Origin: Pseudomonas purpurea
Lineage (GTDB): Bacteria > Pseudomonadota > Gammaproteobacteria > Pseudomonadales > Pseudomonadaceae
Assembly: GCF_039908635.1 (NCBI RefSeq)
Contig: NZ_CP150918.1
Location: 5,782,001 to 5,846,000, forward strand
Direction of reading: 5' to 3'
Length of the DNA: 64,000 nt
Under the pieces are notes generated by a model. It searched no databases and was not told the DNA's origin. It saw nothing but the letters and a program-made list of their open reading frames with translations. The position numbers and the translations under genes were made by a program. Within the stretch, counting starts at the first letter, position 1; each line of letters starts with the position of its first letter. Shown here one piece after another: positions 17,896 to 26,987 of the stretch.

Positions 17896-18621
17896 ATGGA
17901 CACGACGCACCTCCAAGCAATCACACGCCTGCGCCAACTCGTCCCGGTGAGTCTGCGGCATGCACAGACGCTGCTCGACCAGTGCACCGGCAACGCGGAA
18001 CGTGCGGCCGAGCGGTTCAAAAGCGAGCTGCTGCAATTGCTGGTGGCCAAGTCCGGTTTGCCGCCGACCGAGGCACAGCCCTACCTGGAACGCGCTCACT
18101 ACGACATACCTCAAGCGTTGTCCGCCATTGAGGACGCACGCTTTACGCTGACCGAACGCATTTTGCGCAAGAACCCCCAGGACAACAGCCGAGCCATTGG
18201 GCTGATCGCCGATGCGATTGAGCACGTGGAAAACCTGCAACGCCAGTACTGGCTGTCGTTTGACGACATCGAACGGCTCGCGCCGCCGCTGCGCTGCTTC
18301 ATGACGCTCTACGAATGGACCCTCCATGAAGAGTGGGAGGGTTTTGACAGCGCCCTGTGTTTTCATCTGCCGCAGGCAATCGCCCAGCTTCGGTATTTGC
18401 AGATGAGTGAACTGGCGGACGCGCTCGAACACGCAGACCAGCGCCAGAGGCACCTGCGAAACAGCCATGCCGGCACAGCAACGTCGACAGAGATGGCTGA
18501 GCTGATCAATCAGGACGAGGCCATCACTGCATGCGGTGAGGCCTACGCCCGGCAGCGGCATGTGCTCGATGCGGCGCTGGTGAATCTGGCACAAACGACT
18601 ATCGAAACCTTCCCCAGGTAG
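17896..18621 (+). CDS. Hypothetical helical protein with two UBA/TS-N-like motifs
   Basis: 241 residues from ATG 17896 (MDTTHLQAITRLRQL); the frame is open 10 codons further up. No signal peptide or membrane segment. Two N-terminal segments look like the three-helix UBA/TS-N fold: TRLRQLVPVSLRHAQTLLDQCTGNAERAAERF (15-46 or so), and a second around PPTEAQPYLERAHYDIPQAL. Similar folds occur in elongation factor Ts. The rest is predicted helical and rich in Leu, Gln and Glu. I do not recognise a named family and no activity can be assigned. It sits between the aspA terminator and the eight-gene operon, 109 bases upstream of the latter. Confidence 0.75.
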   Translation: MDTTHLQAITRLRQLVPVSLRHAQTLLDQCTGNAERAAERFKSELLQLLVAKSGLPPTEAQPYLERAHYDIPQALSAIEDARFTLTERILRKNPQDNSRAIGLIADAIEHVENLQRQYWLSFDDIERLAPPLRCFMTLYEWTLHEEWEGFDSALCFHLPQAIAQLRYLQMSELADALEHADQRQRHLRNSHAGTATSTEMAELINQDEAITACGEAYARQRHVLDAALVNLAQTTIETFPR

Positions 18622-18730
18622 CTTGTTGCCCGTCGCCTGCTCGCCATCCCGACAAGATGCTTGCACCGTGTAAAAGCTGAAACGGTTAAGATGCGGCCGC
18701 ATTCGAGGACATGGACGCCAGGACCGAACG

Positions 18731-19456
18731 ATGGAACTTCACTTTCACATTACCCCCGAACATACCGCCAAACGGATCGGCATCCTGCTGCCCCATGAAA
18801 TGCACAAGCACGACCAGCAAAGCGCACGCCTGCAACAGCGCACGACGTACTGGCAGGACCGCTTGCTCTCGCCCCTGCTACTGCTCCTGTTGCTGGTGGC
18901 CGGTTTCACGGCGAGTTATTTTGCGCAGCAGGCAATCACCCCGGAAAAAGTCATCGCCAACATCATCTTTGCCGTTGGCCTGCTCTGGGTCTGGCGACGT
19001 TATTCCAGCCGCTGGCTACAGCCGCTGCGCCAGCAGATTGCCGAACGCCGTACCCGGCCACACAAAGACTTTCGCGCAATTAACGAGCGCGTGATCCGCG
19101 CCAAAGTGCAGTTTATGTTGAGCCGGTCCGAGGGCGCCTACCGGCTGCTGATCGAAGACGAACAGTTAGTCCTCAGCCGGGGTAAGCGCCGCGCCTCGCG
19201 ACTGGCCTGGAACAAAATTGTCCTGATCAGCCAATGCGAAGACTTCTACGAAGTGGCCGATGCCGCCCTGCTGCGTAAAAAGCAGGTGCTGCTGATCGCC
19301 AAACACAGCGACGACATGGACCCCGAGCACTACCAGAAAGGGCTGGAGCTGCTGCTACAGAAATCACCAGTCGCGCCGGGCGAGATTGTGCGCGGCCCGC
19401 AAGCCCCTCCCGCCGATTCATCGCACGACGCTATATCCTCGCCAAACGGAATTTGA
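18731..19456 (+). CDS. Inner-membrane protein with YcxB-like C-terminal region; first gene of the biosynthetic operon
   Basis: 241 residues. Two adjacent hydrophobic helices (LLSPLLLLLLLVAGFTASYF and VIANIIFAVGLLWVW, about 48-90) are followed by a cytoplasmic domain. This domain resembles YcxB-like/PH-type sheets: YRLLIEDEQLVLSRGKRRA, LAWNKIVLISQCEDFYEV, KKQVLLIAKHS. Its stop codon directly abuts the ATG of the ketosynthase gene (TGA|ATG), so the two are probably cotranscribed. A role as membrane anchor or sensor for the pathway is inference from position. The family match is by impression only. Confidence 0.7.
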   Translation: MELHFHITPEHTAKRIGILLPHEMHKHDQQSARLQQRTTYWQDRLLSPLLLLLLLVAGFTASYFAQQAITPEKVIANIIFAVGLLWVWRRYSSRWLQPLRQQIAERRTRPHKDFRAINERVIRAKVQFMLSRSEGAYRLLIEDEQLVLSRGKRRASRLAWNKIVLISQCEDFYEVADAALLRKKQVLLIAKHSDDMDPEHYQKGLELLLQKSPVAPGEIVRGPQAPPADSSHDAISSPNGI

Positions 19457-20476
19457 ATGCAGACTTCACAGCCTTTGCCCCTTGCCCCCCGCCCCGTGAC
19501 CATTTTGGGTTCCGGGCATGCCCTGCCCGAGCGAGTGGTCACCAGCGCCGAACTGGACGCTGAGCTGGGCCTGGTGGCGGGCAGCGTCGCGCGCATCAGC
19601 GGCGTGGTCCAACGGCATGTCGCCAGCCGCGCCGAAACCGCCGCCAGCCTTGGCGCCATTGCGGCGCACCACGCCTTGCGCGCGGCCGGCCTTAAGCTGG
19701 ACCAGATCGACCTGATCGCCTGCGCCAGCGGCACCATGGACCAAGGCATGCCGTGCAACGCCGCCCTGCTGCACCGGGAACTGGGGCTGGGCCAGTCCGG
19801 CATTCCGGCCATGGACATCAACGCCAGTTGCCTGGGCTTCATCGCCGCCGTCGACACCCTGTCGTGGCCCCTGATTGCAGGGCGCTACCGGCGCATCCTG
19901 CTGGTCTGTTCGGACATCGCTTCGTGCGGGCTGGACTGGCAGCACGTGGAAGTCTGCGGGATCTTCGGCGACGGCGCGGCCGCCGTGGTGCTGGGCGTCA
20001 GCGATGGCGGGCCGAAGATCATTGCCTCCAGCCTCAAGACCTTTTCCGAAGGCGCGCACCTGTGCCAGATCCCCGCCGGTGGCTCGCGTTTTCACCCGCG
20101 CCGCATCGACACCCCGTTCGAACCGCTGACCAGTTTTTCGATGCACGGCAAAGGCGTGTTCCGTCTTGCGGCCAAGCACCTGCCCACGCTGATGGATGAA
20201 TTGCTGACCCAGGCCGGGCTGAGCCAGGCGCAGATCGACTGGGTCATCCCCCATCAGGCCAGCCAGCAGGCGATGCAACATGCGGCCAAGCGGCTGGGCT
20301 TCAGCCCCGAAAAGGTCATCGACATCTTTTCCCGACACGGCAATCAAGTCGCCGCTTCGCTGCCCACCGCGCTGGACATCGCCATCCGCGACCAGCGCAT
20401 CCAGCGCGGGCAACGGCTGATGCTGATCGGCACCGGCGCAGGCCTGTCCCTCGGCGGCATGGTCCTGGAGTACTGA
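19457..20476 (+). CDS. 3-oxoacyl-ACP synthase III-type ketosynthase (FabH/OleA superfamily)
   Basis: 339 residues. The complete thiolase-fold triad is present: Cys125 in DINASCLGF, His266 in VIPHQAS and Asn296 in SRHGNQVAAS, plus the C-terminal GTGAGLSLGG loop. Such enzymes join an acyl starter to malonyl-ACP or to a second acyl-CoA, or transfer acyl groups. It is probably not the housekeeping FabH, because it is embedded in a coupled operon of tailoring enzymes. Ketosynthase III plus a 3-beta-HSD-like reductase plus an adenylate-forming enzyme superficially resembles ole-type pathways, but the adenylating enzyme is PaaK-like and OleB is absent. Its stop overlaps the next start by one base. 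Confidence 0.9.
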   Translation: MQTSQPLPLAPRPVTILGSGHALPERVVTSAELDAELGLVAGSVARISGVVQRHVASRAETAASLGAIAAHHALRAAGLKLDQIDLIACASGTMDQGMPCNAALLHRELGLGQSGIPAMDINASCLGFIAAVDTLSWPLIAGRYRRILLVCSDIASCGLDWQHVEVCGIFGDGAAAVVLGVSDGGPKIIASSLKTFSEGAHLCQIPAGGSRFHPRRIDTPFEPLTSFSMHGKGVFRLAAKHLPTLMDELLTQAGLSQAQIDWVIPHQASQQAMQHAAKRLGFSPEKVIDIFSRHGNQVAASLPTALDIAIRDQRIQRGQRLMLIGTGAGLSLGGMVLEY

Positions 20477-21483
20477 TGAAGATTCTGGTCACAGGCGGCA
20501 CCGGGTTCATTGGCCGGCACATTGTCTGGCGGCTGGCGGCCCAAGGCTGCGAGGTGCAGTTCAGCGGCCGCAACGCCGTGGCGGCGGCCGAGGTCATTCG
20601 CCACAGCCCCGCCGCGGTGCGCTGGGTCCCGCTGGAACACGGTACGCCCGCAGCGGCCACCACGCTGAGCGACGCCACGCGGGGTTGCGCGGCCATCGTG
20701 CATTGCGCGGCGCTGTCCTCGCCGTGGGGTACGCCGCAGGCCTTCGTCCGGGCCAACCTGGACTCCACCGACGAAGTGCTCCAGGCCTGCCACGCCAACG
20801 CGGTGAAACGCTTGGTGCACCTGTCGACGCCAAGCCTGTATTTCGCCTTCCGTGATCGCCTCGGCATCCGCGAAGACGAGCCGATGCCGCCGCCGGTCAA
20901 CGAGTACGCCCGCAGCAAGGCGCTGGCCGAAACGCGGGTGCGTGAGGCCGGGCTCGCCGAAGCGGTGATCCTGCGCCCGCGTGCGGTGTTCGGCCCGTGG
21001 GATGGGACGCTGATGCCGCGCTTGCTGCGCGTCATGCAGCGCGGGCCGATCCCGCTGATGCGCGGTGGCCGGGCACAACTGGACCTGACCTGCGTCGACA
21101 ACCTGGTGCACGCGGTGCAGTTGAGCCTGACCCAGCCACTGCCACGAGCCGTGTGCACCTACAACGTCAGCAACGGCACGCCGCTGGCCTTCGAAGACTT
21201 GCTGCACCGCGTCGCCGAGCAATTTCGCCTGAACCTGCGCACCCGGCGCCTGCCATGGCGGCTGGTGGACGCGGTGGCGCGGATACTGGAAACCAGCGCT
21301 CGCCTGCGCGGCAGCGGCGAGCCTTTGCTGACTCGCTATGGTGCGGGCGTGCTGGCGTTCAGTCAGACCCTGGACCTCGGCGCCATCCGCACCGAGTTGG
21401 GTTACCGCCCGGTGATCACTCAAGACGAAGGCATTCACCAGCACGCGCAGTGGTGGCTCGCCCAACAAGGCACGCGAGCATGA
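20476..21483 (+). CDS. NAD(P)-dependent epimerase/dehydratase, 3-beta-HSD-like reductase
   Basis: 335 residues. Extended SDR: nucleotide-binding GGTGFIGRH (7-15), catalytic Y144-x-x-x-K148 in EYARSKALAE and the active-site Ser/Thr in HLSTPSLYF (115-123). The RPRAVFGPWD segment and overall layout are those of 3-beta-hydroxysteroid dehydrogenase/OleD-like reductases. It is likely to reduce or epimerise a beta-keto product of the ketosynthase encoded just upstream. It overlaps the preceding gene by one base and the next gene through ATGA. Confidence 0.88.
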   Translation: MKILVTGGTGFIGRHIVWRLAAQGCEVQFSGRNAVAAAEVIRHSPAAVRWVPLEHGTPAAATTLSDATRGCAAIVHCAALSSPWGTPQAFVRANLDSTDEVLQACHANAVKRLVHLSTPSLYFAFRDRLGIREDEPMPPPVNEYARSKALAETRVREAGLAEAVILRPRAVFGPWDGTLMPRLLRVMQRGPIPLMRGGRAQLDLTCVDNLVHAVQLSLTQPLPRAVCTYNVSNGTPLAFEDLLHRVAEQFRLNLRTRRLPWRLVDAVARILETSARLRGSGEPLLTRYGAGVLAFSQTLDLGAIRTELGYRPVITQDEGIHQHAQWWLAQQGTRA

Positions 21484-22334
21484 GCCGGACAGTCAGCCTC
21501 AACGTGTTGCGTGCCGGTTGGTGCCAACACCTGGAATGCATGGCCGATCGTGGCGGGCGCTGGGCGCCGACACGCTTTCCGGCGCTGTGTGGCCTGATTC
21601 GCCACCCGGATGCGGGGTGGATGCTGTACGACACCGGTTACGCCGAACACTTTTTCAAGGCGACCCAAGCGCTGCCCGAACGTCTGTATCGCGGCGCGGT
21701 GCCAGTGCAACTGCCGGTGCAGGAACAACTGCTCGCCCAATTGAAGGCCTTCGGCATTGGCCCGAACGACATTCGAACAGTGATCATTTCGCACTTTCAC
21801 AGCGACCACATCGCCGGGCTGCGGGACTTTCCCCAGGCTTCGTTCATTGCCCTGGATGCCGACCGTCGACACATCGAAAGCCTGCGCGGCCACCGCTGGC
21901 GCGCCACCCTCGGCGGTCATCTGCCCGCGTTGCTGCCGGACGATTTTGGCGCCCGCCTGACCCTCGCCGACACCTGTAAAAACGTTGCGCTGCCGGAGTG
22001 GATGGCGCCCTTCAGCCAGGGTCTCGACTTGCTCGGCGACGGCAGCCTGATCGGCGTGCCGCTGCCGGGGCACAGCGAGGGCCAGCTCGGTTTGTTCATC
22101 CCGGATGCCCAGGGTCGCCCGGTGTTTCTGGTGGCGGACGCCTGCTGGTCGGTGCCCGCCTGCCGCGCCGAGCGCCTGCCGGCTCCGCCCGCGTTATGGT
22201 TTGCCAGCCACGACGCCAAGCAGTACCGCCAGACCTACAGCGGCCTGGGCACATTGATCCGCCGTGAACCGACCGTGGCGGTGTTGCCGTCCCATTGCAC
22301 CCAGGCCTGGGAGGCGTTCAGCGATGAGCAGTGA
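21480..22334 (+). CDS. Metallo-beta-lactamase-fold hydrolase
   Basis: 284 residues from ATG 21480; a much longer open frame upstream is antisense-like noise over the reductase gene. The zinc motif is HFHSDH (H105, H107, D109, H110), followed by the distal His in PLPGHSEGQL and the bridging Asp in VADACW. The motif spacing and the HSDHIAGLRDFP context resemble AHL-lactonase-like members, so lactone or thioester hydrolysis is possible. In a pathway it could release or proof-read a thioester intermediate. It overlaps both neighbours (4 and 11 bases). Confidence 0.87.
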   Translation: MSRTVSLNVLRAGWCQHLECMADRGGRWAPTRFPALCGLIRHPDAGWMLYDTGYAEHFFKATQALPERLYRGAVPVQLPVQEQLLAQLKAFGIGPNDIRTVIISHFHSDHIAGLRDFPQASFIALDADRRHIESLRGHRWRATLGGHLPALLPDDFGARLTLADTCKNVALPEWMAPFSQGLDLLGDGSLIGVPLPGHSEGQLGLFIPDAQGRPVFLVADACWSVPACRAERLPAPPALWFASHDAKQYRQTYSGLGTLIRREPTVAVLPSHCTQAWEAFSDEQ

Positions 22335-23682
22335 ACGATTGATCGGGACGCTGCGCAGCGCGCTGAGTTTTATCCACAGCCGCTACCGGCTGCGATTCAC
22401 CCGACGCGAACAACTGGAAGCCTGGCAGGCCCGGCAGTTGAAGCACTTCCTGCAACGCGTGTTGCCAAAGGCCCAGCGCTTCAAAGGCCTGACTGTCACC
22501 GACCTGGCCGACCTGCCGCTGATGGACAAAGCCACGTTGATGGGCGATTTCGCCGGGTTCAACAGCCGTGGCCTGAGCCTGGAACAGGTGCTGCCAGTGG
22601 CGCGTCAGGCGGAAGAGTCCCGCGACTTCAGCCCGACGCTGGGCGACATCACCGTCGGGCTGTCGAGCGGCACCTCGGGCAATCAAGGGGTGTTTCTGGT
22701 CAGTGCGCTGGAGCGCCAGCGCTGGGCCGGCATCCTGCTGGCGCGGACCTTGCCCCGCCACCTGCTGCCACGCCTGCTCTGCCCTTGGCGTGCGCCGCTG
22801 CGGATCGCGTTTTTCCTGCGCGCCAACAGCCGCCTCTACACCACCCTGGCCAGCCGCCGGATCGACTTCGCCTTTCATGACCTGACCCTTGGCCTGGACG
22901 CATCGCTGGCACGCCTCAACGCGCAAAACCCCGATGTGCTGGTGGCCCCGGCCACCGTGCTGCGCGGCCTCGCCGAAGCGGCGCTGGCCGGGCGCCTGAC
23001 GATCCGCCCCACGCACATTCTGTCGGTGGCTGAAGTCCTCGAAAGCGCTGACGCCGATGCCGTTCACACAGCGTTCGGCGTCGCGCCGCAGCAGATTTAT
23101 CAGGCCAGCGAAGGCTTCCTCGGCTACACCTGCGAGCAAGGCACCCTGCACCTGAACGAAAGCCATCTACACATCGAGCCAGACTGGCTGGACGCCGCGC
23201 GCACACGGTTTCAGCCGATCATCACTGACTTTTCCCGGCGCACGCAGATGATCGTGCGCTACCGCCTCAACGACATCCTGCGGGTTGCCGAAACGCCTTG
23301 CGCCTGCGGGCGGGTCGAACGGGCGATTGCTGCGGTCGAGGGCCGCGCCGATGACGTTCTCTGGCTGCCTGACCTGGCCGGTCGTCAACTGTTGGCGCTC
23401 TATCCCGACGTACTGCGCCGCGCCTTGCTGATGCACGGCGCCTCGTTGCAGGAGTATGAAATCCACCAACAAGGCCTGCACTGGCAGATCAACCTGCGCA
23501 CCGCCGACGACCACGCCAGCCTGTGCGCGGCCCTCAGCGCCAGCGTCCACGCATTGTGTGCCCAACAGGGCCTGCAACCTCCGGCGCTGAGCTTCGGCCA
23601 TTGGCAAGCGCCGCCGCCACACGCCAAGCGCCGACGCCTGAAACTCCTGCAATTGCCCGAGGGTTTGCCATGCACGTACTGA
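22324..23682 (+). CDS. Adenylate-forming enzyme, PaaK/F390 synthetase-related
   Basis: 452 residues from ATG 22324 (MSSERLIGTL), chosen because it overlaps the upstream stop by 11 bases and fits the family's length. The ATP/AMP-binding loop is GLSSGTSGNQGVF (113-120 core). The later FQPIITDFSRRTQMIVRYRLNDIL carries the conserved Asp and RYRxxD signature of this branch, with a cysteine pair CACG as in phenylacetate-CoA ligase relatives. It should activate a carboxylic acid as acyl-adenylate and pass it to CoA, a carrier protein or an amine. Substrate unknown. It overlaps the ATP-grasp gene by 13 bases. Confidence 0.82.
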   Translation: MSSERLIGTLRSALSFIHSRYRLRFTRREQLEAWQARQLKHFLQRVLPKAQRFKGLTVTDLADLPLMDKATLMGDFAGFNSRGLSLEQVLPVARQAEESRDFSPTLGDITVGLSSGTSGNQGVFLVSALERQRWAGILLARTLPRHLLPRLLCPWRAPLRIAFFLRANSRLYTTLASRRIDFAFHDLTLGLDASLARLNAQNPDVLVAPATVLRGLAEAALAGRLTIRPTHILSVAEVLESADADAVHTAFGVAPQQIYQASEGFLGYTCEQGTLHLNESHLHIEPDWLDAARTRFQPIITDFSRRTQMIVRYRLNDILRVAETPCACGRVERAIAAVEGRADDVLWLPDLAGRQLLALYPDVLRRALLMHGASLQEYEIHQQGLHWQINLRTADDHASLCAALSASVHALCAQQGLQPPALSFGHWQAPPPHAKRRRLKLLQLPEGLPCTY

Positions 23683-24824
23683 TTCTCGGCGCACGTGCGC
23701 CGGCCTGCCTGGAATGGGCGCGAGCCTTTGACGAGGCCGGATGGACCGTCAGCGTCGGCGATTCGCTGAGCCAGCCGCTCAGCCGTTTCAGCCGCTCGGC
23801 GCAGCACTTCGTGCGCTTGCCCGAGCCACGACAGGACCCAACGGCCTGGGTCGAAGCCCTCGCGACGGTGATCGAAACCCAGCGCATCGACCTGCTGCTG
23901 CCAACCTGCGAAGAAGTGTTTTACCTGGCCCACGGTCTCGAACGCCTGGCACCGTTGTGTCGGGTGCTGACCAGCGACTTTGCGCTGTTGCACCGCTTGC
24001 ATCACAAAGGTCACTTTGCGGCCATGACCGATGGCTGGGCCCTGGCCGCCCCCGAAACCCGTTTGCTGACGGACCGTCAGGCATTGCTGGCCCTCGCCGA
24101 CGAGGCCGCGCAGTGGGTGTTCAAACCGGCGTACTCGCGCTTCGCCTCGCAGACCTTGATTCGCCCGTCGCCCCAACAATTGAGCAACGTGCAGCCCACT
24201 CACGCCGCGCCGTGGGTGGCGCAGCGGTTTATCGAAGGGCGGGAGTTTTGCAGTTTCAGCGTGCTGATCGACGGCGACCTGCGCGCTCACAGTTGTTATC
24301 ACCCGCGCTACCGGGTGGGCCGTGGCTCGGGGATCTACTTCCAGCCGAGCGCGCCGGAACCGGTGCACCGGTTTCTCGAGCAGTTCGGCCGCGCAACCGG
24401 CTACACCGGCCAGGTGGGTTTCGACTTTATCGAGGACCGCGATGGCCGTTTCCATGTACTGGAGTGCAACCCACGGGCCACCAGCGGCGTGCACCTGTTC
24501 GACAACCAGCGCCGGTCATTGGTGAGCAGCTTGAGCGAGCGGCCCGAGCGTGTGCTGGAACCGACACCGGAACCCCGGATGATCGCGCTGGCGATGCTTT
24601 TGCTGGCGGCACCGCAACACGCCTTGAGTGCGCCGTTCTGGCGTGACTACGCGGCTGCCCGCGATGTGATCGTCCAGAAAGGCGACGTCTGGCCGCTGGC
24701 CGCGCAAGTGTTGAGCCTCGCAGAAATCATCACCCGGGCTGCATCCCGGCGCTGCGGTTTGCTGGCCGCGTCCACGGCAGACATCGAGTGGAACGGCCAG
24801 CCGTTAAGCGAGCACGTGCGATGA
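23670..24824 (+). CDS. ATP-grasp family ligase
   Basis: 384 residues from ATG 23670 (MHVLILGARAPACLEWARAF). A pre-ATP-grasp Rossmann-like domain (1-110) precedes the ATP-grasp fold: the nucleotide Lys in WVFKPAYSRF, the linker FIEGREFCSFSVLIDGD and the metal-binding FIEDRDGRFHVLECNPR with Glu and Asn ligands. The family joins a carboxylate to an amine or thiol through an acyl-phosphate. Next to an adenylating enzyme and a GNAT-like transferase, it suggests an amide or ester bond in the final product. The gene overlaps its neighbours by 13 and 4 bases. Confidence 0.85.
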   Translation: MHVLILGARAPACLEWARAFDEAGWTVSVGDSLSQPLSRFSRSAQHFVRLPEPRQDPTAWVEALATVIETQRIDLLLPTCEEVFYLAHGLERLAPLCRVLTSDFALLHRLHHKGHFAAMTDGWALAAPETRLLTDRQALLALADEAAQWVFKPAYSRFASQTLIRPSPQQLSNVQPTHAAPWVAQRFIEGREFCSFSVLIDGDLRAHSCYHPRYRVGRGSGIYFQPSAPEPVHRFLEQFGRATGYTGQVGFDFIEDRDGRFHVLECNPRATSGVHLFDNQRRSLVSSLSERPERVLEPTPEPRMIALAMLLLAAPQHALSAPFWRDYAAARDVIVQKGDVWPLAAQVLSLAEIITRAASRRCGLLAASTADIEWNGQPLSEHVR

Positions 24825-25960
24825 AATTGCTGTTTGAAGAACAACTCCTCAGCGAGCCTGCCAGCCCTAATGACAGCCTCGCCCGGCACTACGTGCGGGC
24901 CTGCGCCGGGGGTGCGTTGATCGGCAATGTCAGCACCCGCATGGCGCTGCTCGACACCGGCGCGCAGCAGTTTCCGGTGAGCATCACCGAAGGCAACGAA
25001 CCGGCCGACAACTGCTACGTGGTGTCGCCCCAAACCGCCTACAGCGGTTATGCCCGCGAAGAACTCAAGCGCCTCGGCCGGCCATGGCTGACCTGGCCGC
25101 TGAAGCGGCTGACCCAAGGCGTCGACCGCCTGCTGAGCGCGGCCAAGGTCGACAAACTGGTGCAGGTGAACAACTGGCTGCTGTCGACCAACCTTTATCC
25201 GAGCGGCTGGAACGTCGCCGAACTGCCAGCGATCACCGCGCTGCTGCGGCGAACCTTTCCCGATCACGGGTTCGGCTTTCGCTCGCTCAACGACTTCAGC
25301 AACCGTGAGTTGCGCCAATGCCTGGAAGCCCTCGGCTACCTGAGCATTCCCAGCCGCCAGGTCTATCTGTTCGACGGTCGGGCCGGGGCACAGGCGCCGT
25401 TTCTCAAGCACCACAACACCCGGCTGGACGCCACGCTGCTACGACGCAGCCCGTATGAAGTGGTACCGGGTTCGGCATTGAGCGACGCCGACTTCCAGCG
25501 CATCGAGCACCTCTACAACCTGCTGTACCTGGACAAGTACTGCACGCTGAACCCGCACTACAGCGCCCAATGGATGCAGCGCGGCCAACGCGAAGGCTGG
25601 CTCGAACTGCACGCCTTGCGCAGCCCTGACGGACGTATCGACGGCGCGCTGGGCTGGTTCGCCAATGCGACAGTGATCAGCACCCCGATTGTCGGTTACG
25701 ACACCGCGCTGCCCCAACGGGCCGGGCTGTATCGGCAACTGACGCGTCTGTGCCTGCAAGAAGCCGTCGAACGCCGCCAGGTGCTGAACTTCAGCTCCGG
25801 CGCCGCCGAGTTCAAACGCTTGCGCGGCGGCCAGCCGCAGATCGAATACAGCCTGATCCACGTCGCCCATCTGTCCTGGGGGCGGCGGCTGGTGTGGACC
25901 GTGCTCAGCCGCCTGCTGCATGGCATCGGCGTGCCCATGATGAGGAAGCTCAAACTGTGA
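24821..25960 (+). CDS. GNAT/FemAB-like acyltransferase
   Basis: 379 residues from ATG 24821, overlapping the upstream stop (ATGA). The N-terminal half is not typical of a small GNAT enzyme. The C-terminal part has the GNAT-like run SPDGRIDGALGWFANATVISTPIVGYD and RAGLYRQLTRLCLQEAVERRQVLNFSSGAAEFKRLRGG, as in two-domain Acetyltransf_6/FemAB relatives that move acyl or aminoacyl groups. It likely acylates an amine or hydroxyl of the pathway product. No signal peptide is present, so it is cytosolic or membrane-associated. Confidence 0.72.
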   Translation: MKLLFEEQLLSEPASPNDSLARHYVRACAGGALIGNVSTRMALLDTGAQQFPVSITEGNEPADNCYVVSPQTAYSGYAREELKRLGRPWLTWPLKRLTQGVDRLLSAAKVDKLVQVNNWLLSTNLYPSGWNVAELPAITALLRRTFPDHGFGFRSLNDFSNRELRQCLEALGYLSIPSRQVYLFDGRAGAQAPFLKHHNTRLDATLLRRSPYEVVPGSALSDADFQRIEHLYNLLYLDKYCTLNPHYSAQWMQRGQREGWLELHALRSPDGRIDGALGWFANATVISTPIVGYDTALPQRAGLYRQLTRLCLQEAVERRQVLNFSSGAAEFKRLRGGQPQIEYSLIHVAHLSWGRRLVWTVLSRLLHGIGVPMMRKLKL

Positions 25961-26958
25961 ATCCGCTTGCTCACTGGTGGCCGGTAGCGCTCAGCCATGA
26001 ACTGCGAAACACGCCGTTGGCGTGCCAGGTGCACGGCACGCCGCTGGTGCTGTTCCGCGCCGACGACGGGCGCCCCGCCGCGCTGCCGGATCGCTGCCCG
26101 CACCGCTTCGCACCCTTGAGCGCGGGCAAGGTCCGCGACGGGCAGATCGAATGCCCTTATCACGGCTGGCGGTTTGCCGCTGACGGGCGTTGTACCCGCG
26201 TGCCCGGCACCAACCTGGCACCGTGCAGCAAACCACTGCTGGACAGCCTGCCCAGTTGCGAAGCCCATGGGCTGGTGTGGGTCAGCCTGGGCGCCGAGCG
26301 CCCGCTGGCGCCGCCCGTTGCCCCCGCCGAACACCGGCAGAAACTCGACACGTTCTGGATTACCGATCAGGTGCAGTGTTCGTTGCAGGACGCGGCGGAG
26401 AATTTCCTCGACGGTTTCCATACCCATTTCGTCCACGCCGGCTGGATCCGTCACGACAAGCAACGGCAGAAAATCAACACACGGGTTCGCCCCCTCGCCG
26501 ATGGCGTCGAGGCGGTGTACAGCGAGGAAGGCAAACAGTCAGGGCTGATCTCGCGACTGTTCGAAGGTGAGCGCGGCGCCAGCATGGGCCGTTTCCGTCT
26601 GCCGGGCCTGGCGGAAATCGAGTACCGTGACCGCCGCGACGGCCTCAATCTGTTGGTCAGCGCCTGGCTGACGCCTTGCGGCGACGGCCAGTTACGCCTG
26701 TTTGCGCGGATCGCCACGGCGCAGGGCTGGCTTCCGGCAGCGCTCAAGCGCAGCGTGTTGCGCCAGTTATTCCGGGTGATCCTGCGCCAGGACCGGCAGA
26801 TCCTGGAACAGGTCAGCGCCAATCAGCGGCGCTTCCAGGCCAGCCCCGCCACGCCGCTGGACGGCCCGCAAGACTTGCTCGGGCCGAGCATTCGGCGGTT
26901 GCTTGAACAGGGCCAGCCGATTGCCTTTGAGGAACGCCAGCTCGAGATCTGGCTCTAG
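25957..26958 (+). CDS. Rieske-type non-haem iron oxygenase
   Basis: 333 residues from GTG 25957, which overlaps the previous stop by four bases; the longer frame upstream is a shadow of the transferase gene. The Rieske 2Fe-2S ligands are C47-x-H49 and C66-x-x-H69 (CPH...CPYHGWRF). The mononuclear iron site is ENFLDGFHTHFVH with Asn, Asp and two His. It resembles Rieske ring-hydroxylating or demethylating oxygenases of tailoring pathways, and no reductase or ferredoxin gene is adjacent, so it must borrow one. It is the last gene of the operon and meets the effector gene tail-to-tail across 29 bases. Confidence 0.9.
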   Translation: MNPLAHWWPVALSHELRNTPLACQVHGTPLVLFRADDGRPAALPDRCPHRFAPLSAGKVRDGQIECPYHGWRFAADGRCTRVPGTNLAPCSKPLLDSLPSCEAHGLVWVSLGAERPLAPPVAPAEHRQKLDTFWITDQVQCSLQDAAENFLDGFHTHFVHAGWIRHDKQRQKINTRVRPLADGVEAVYSEEGKQSGLISRLFEGERGASMGRFRLPGLAEIEYRDRRDGLNLLVSAWLTPCGDGQLRLFARIATAQGWLPAALKRSVLRQLFRVILRQDRQILEQVSANQRRFQASPATPLDGPQDLLGPSIRRLLEQGQPIAFEERQLEIWL

Positions 26959-26987
26959 GGTCTGTACGAAAAGTCGCCGAGTGGCGA

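Noticed and set aside
20997..22334. 445-codon version of the metallo-beta-lactamase-fold gene
   Set aside because: The first 160 codons lie inside the reductase gene in another frame; the ATG at 21480 overlaps the reductase stop and fits the family.
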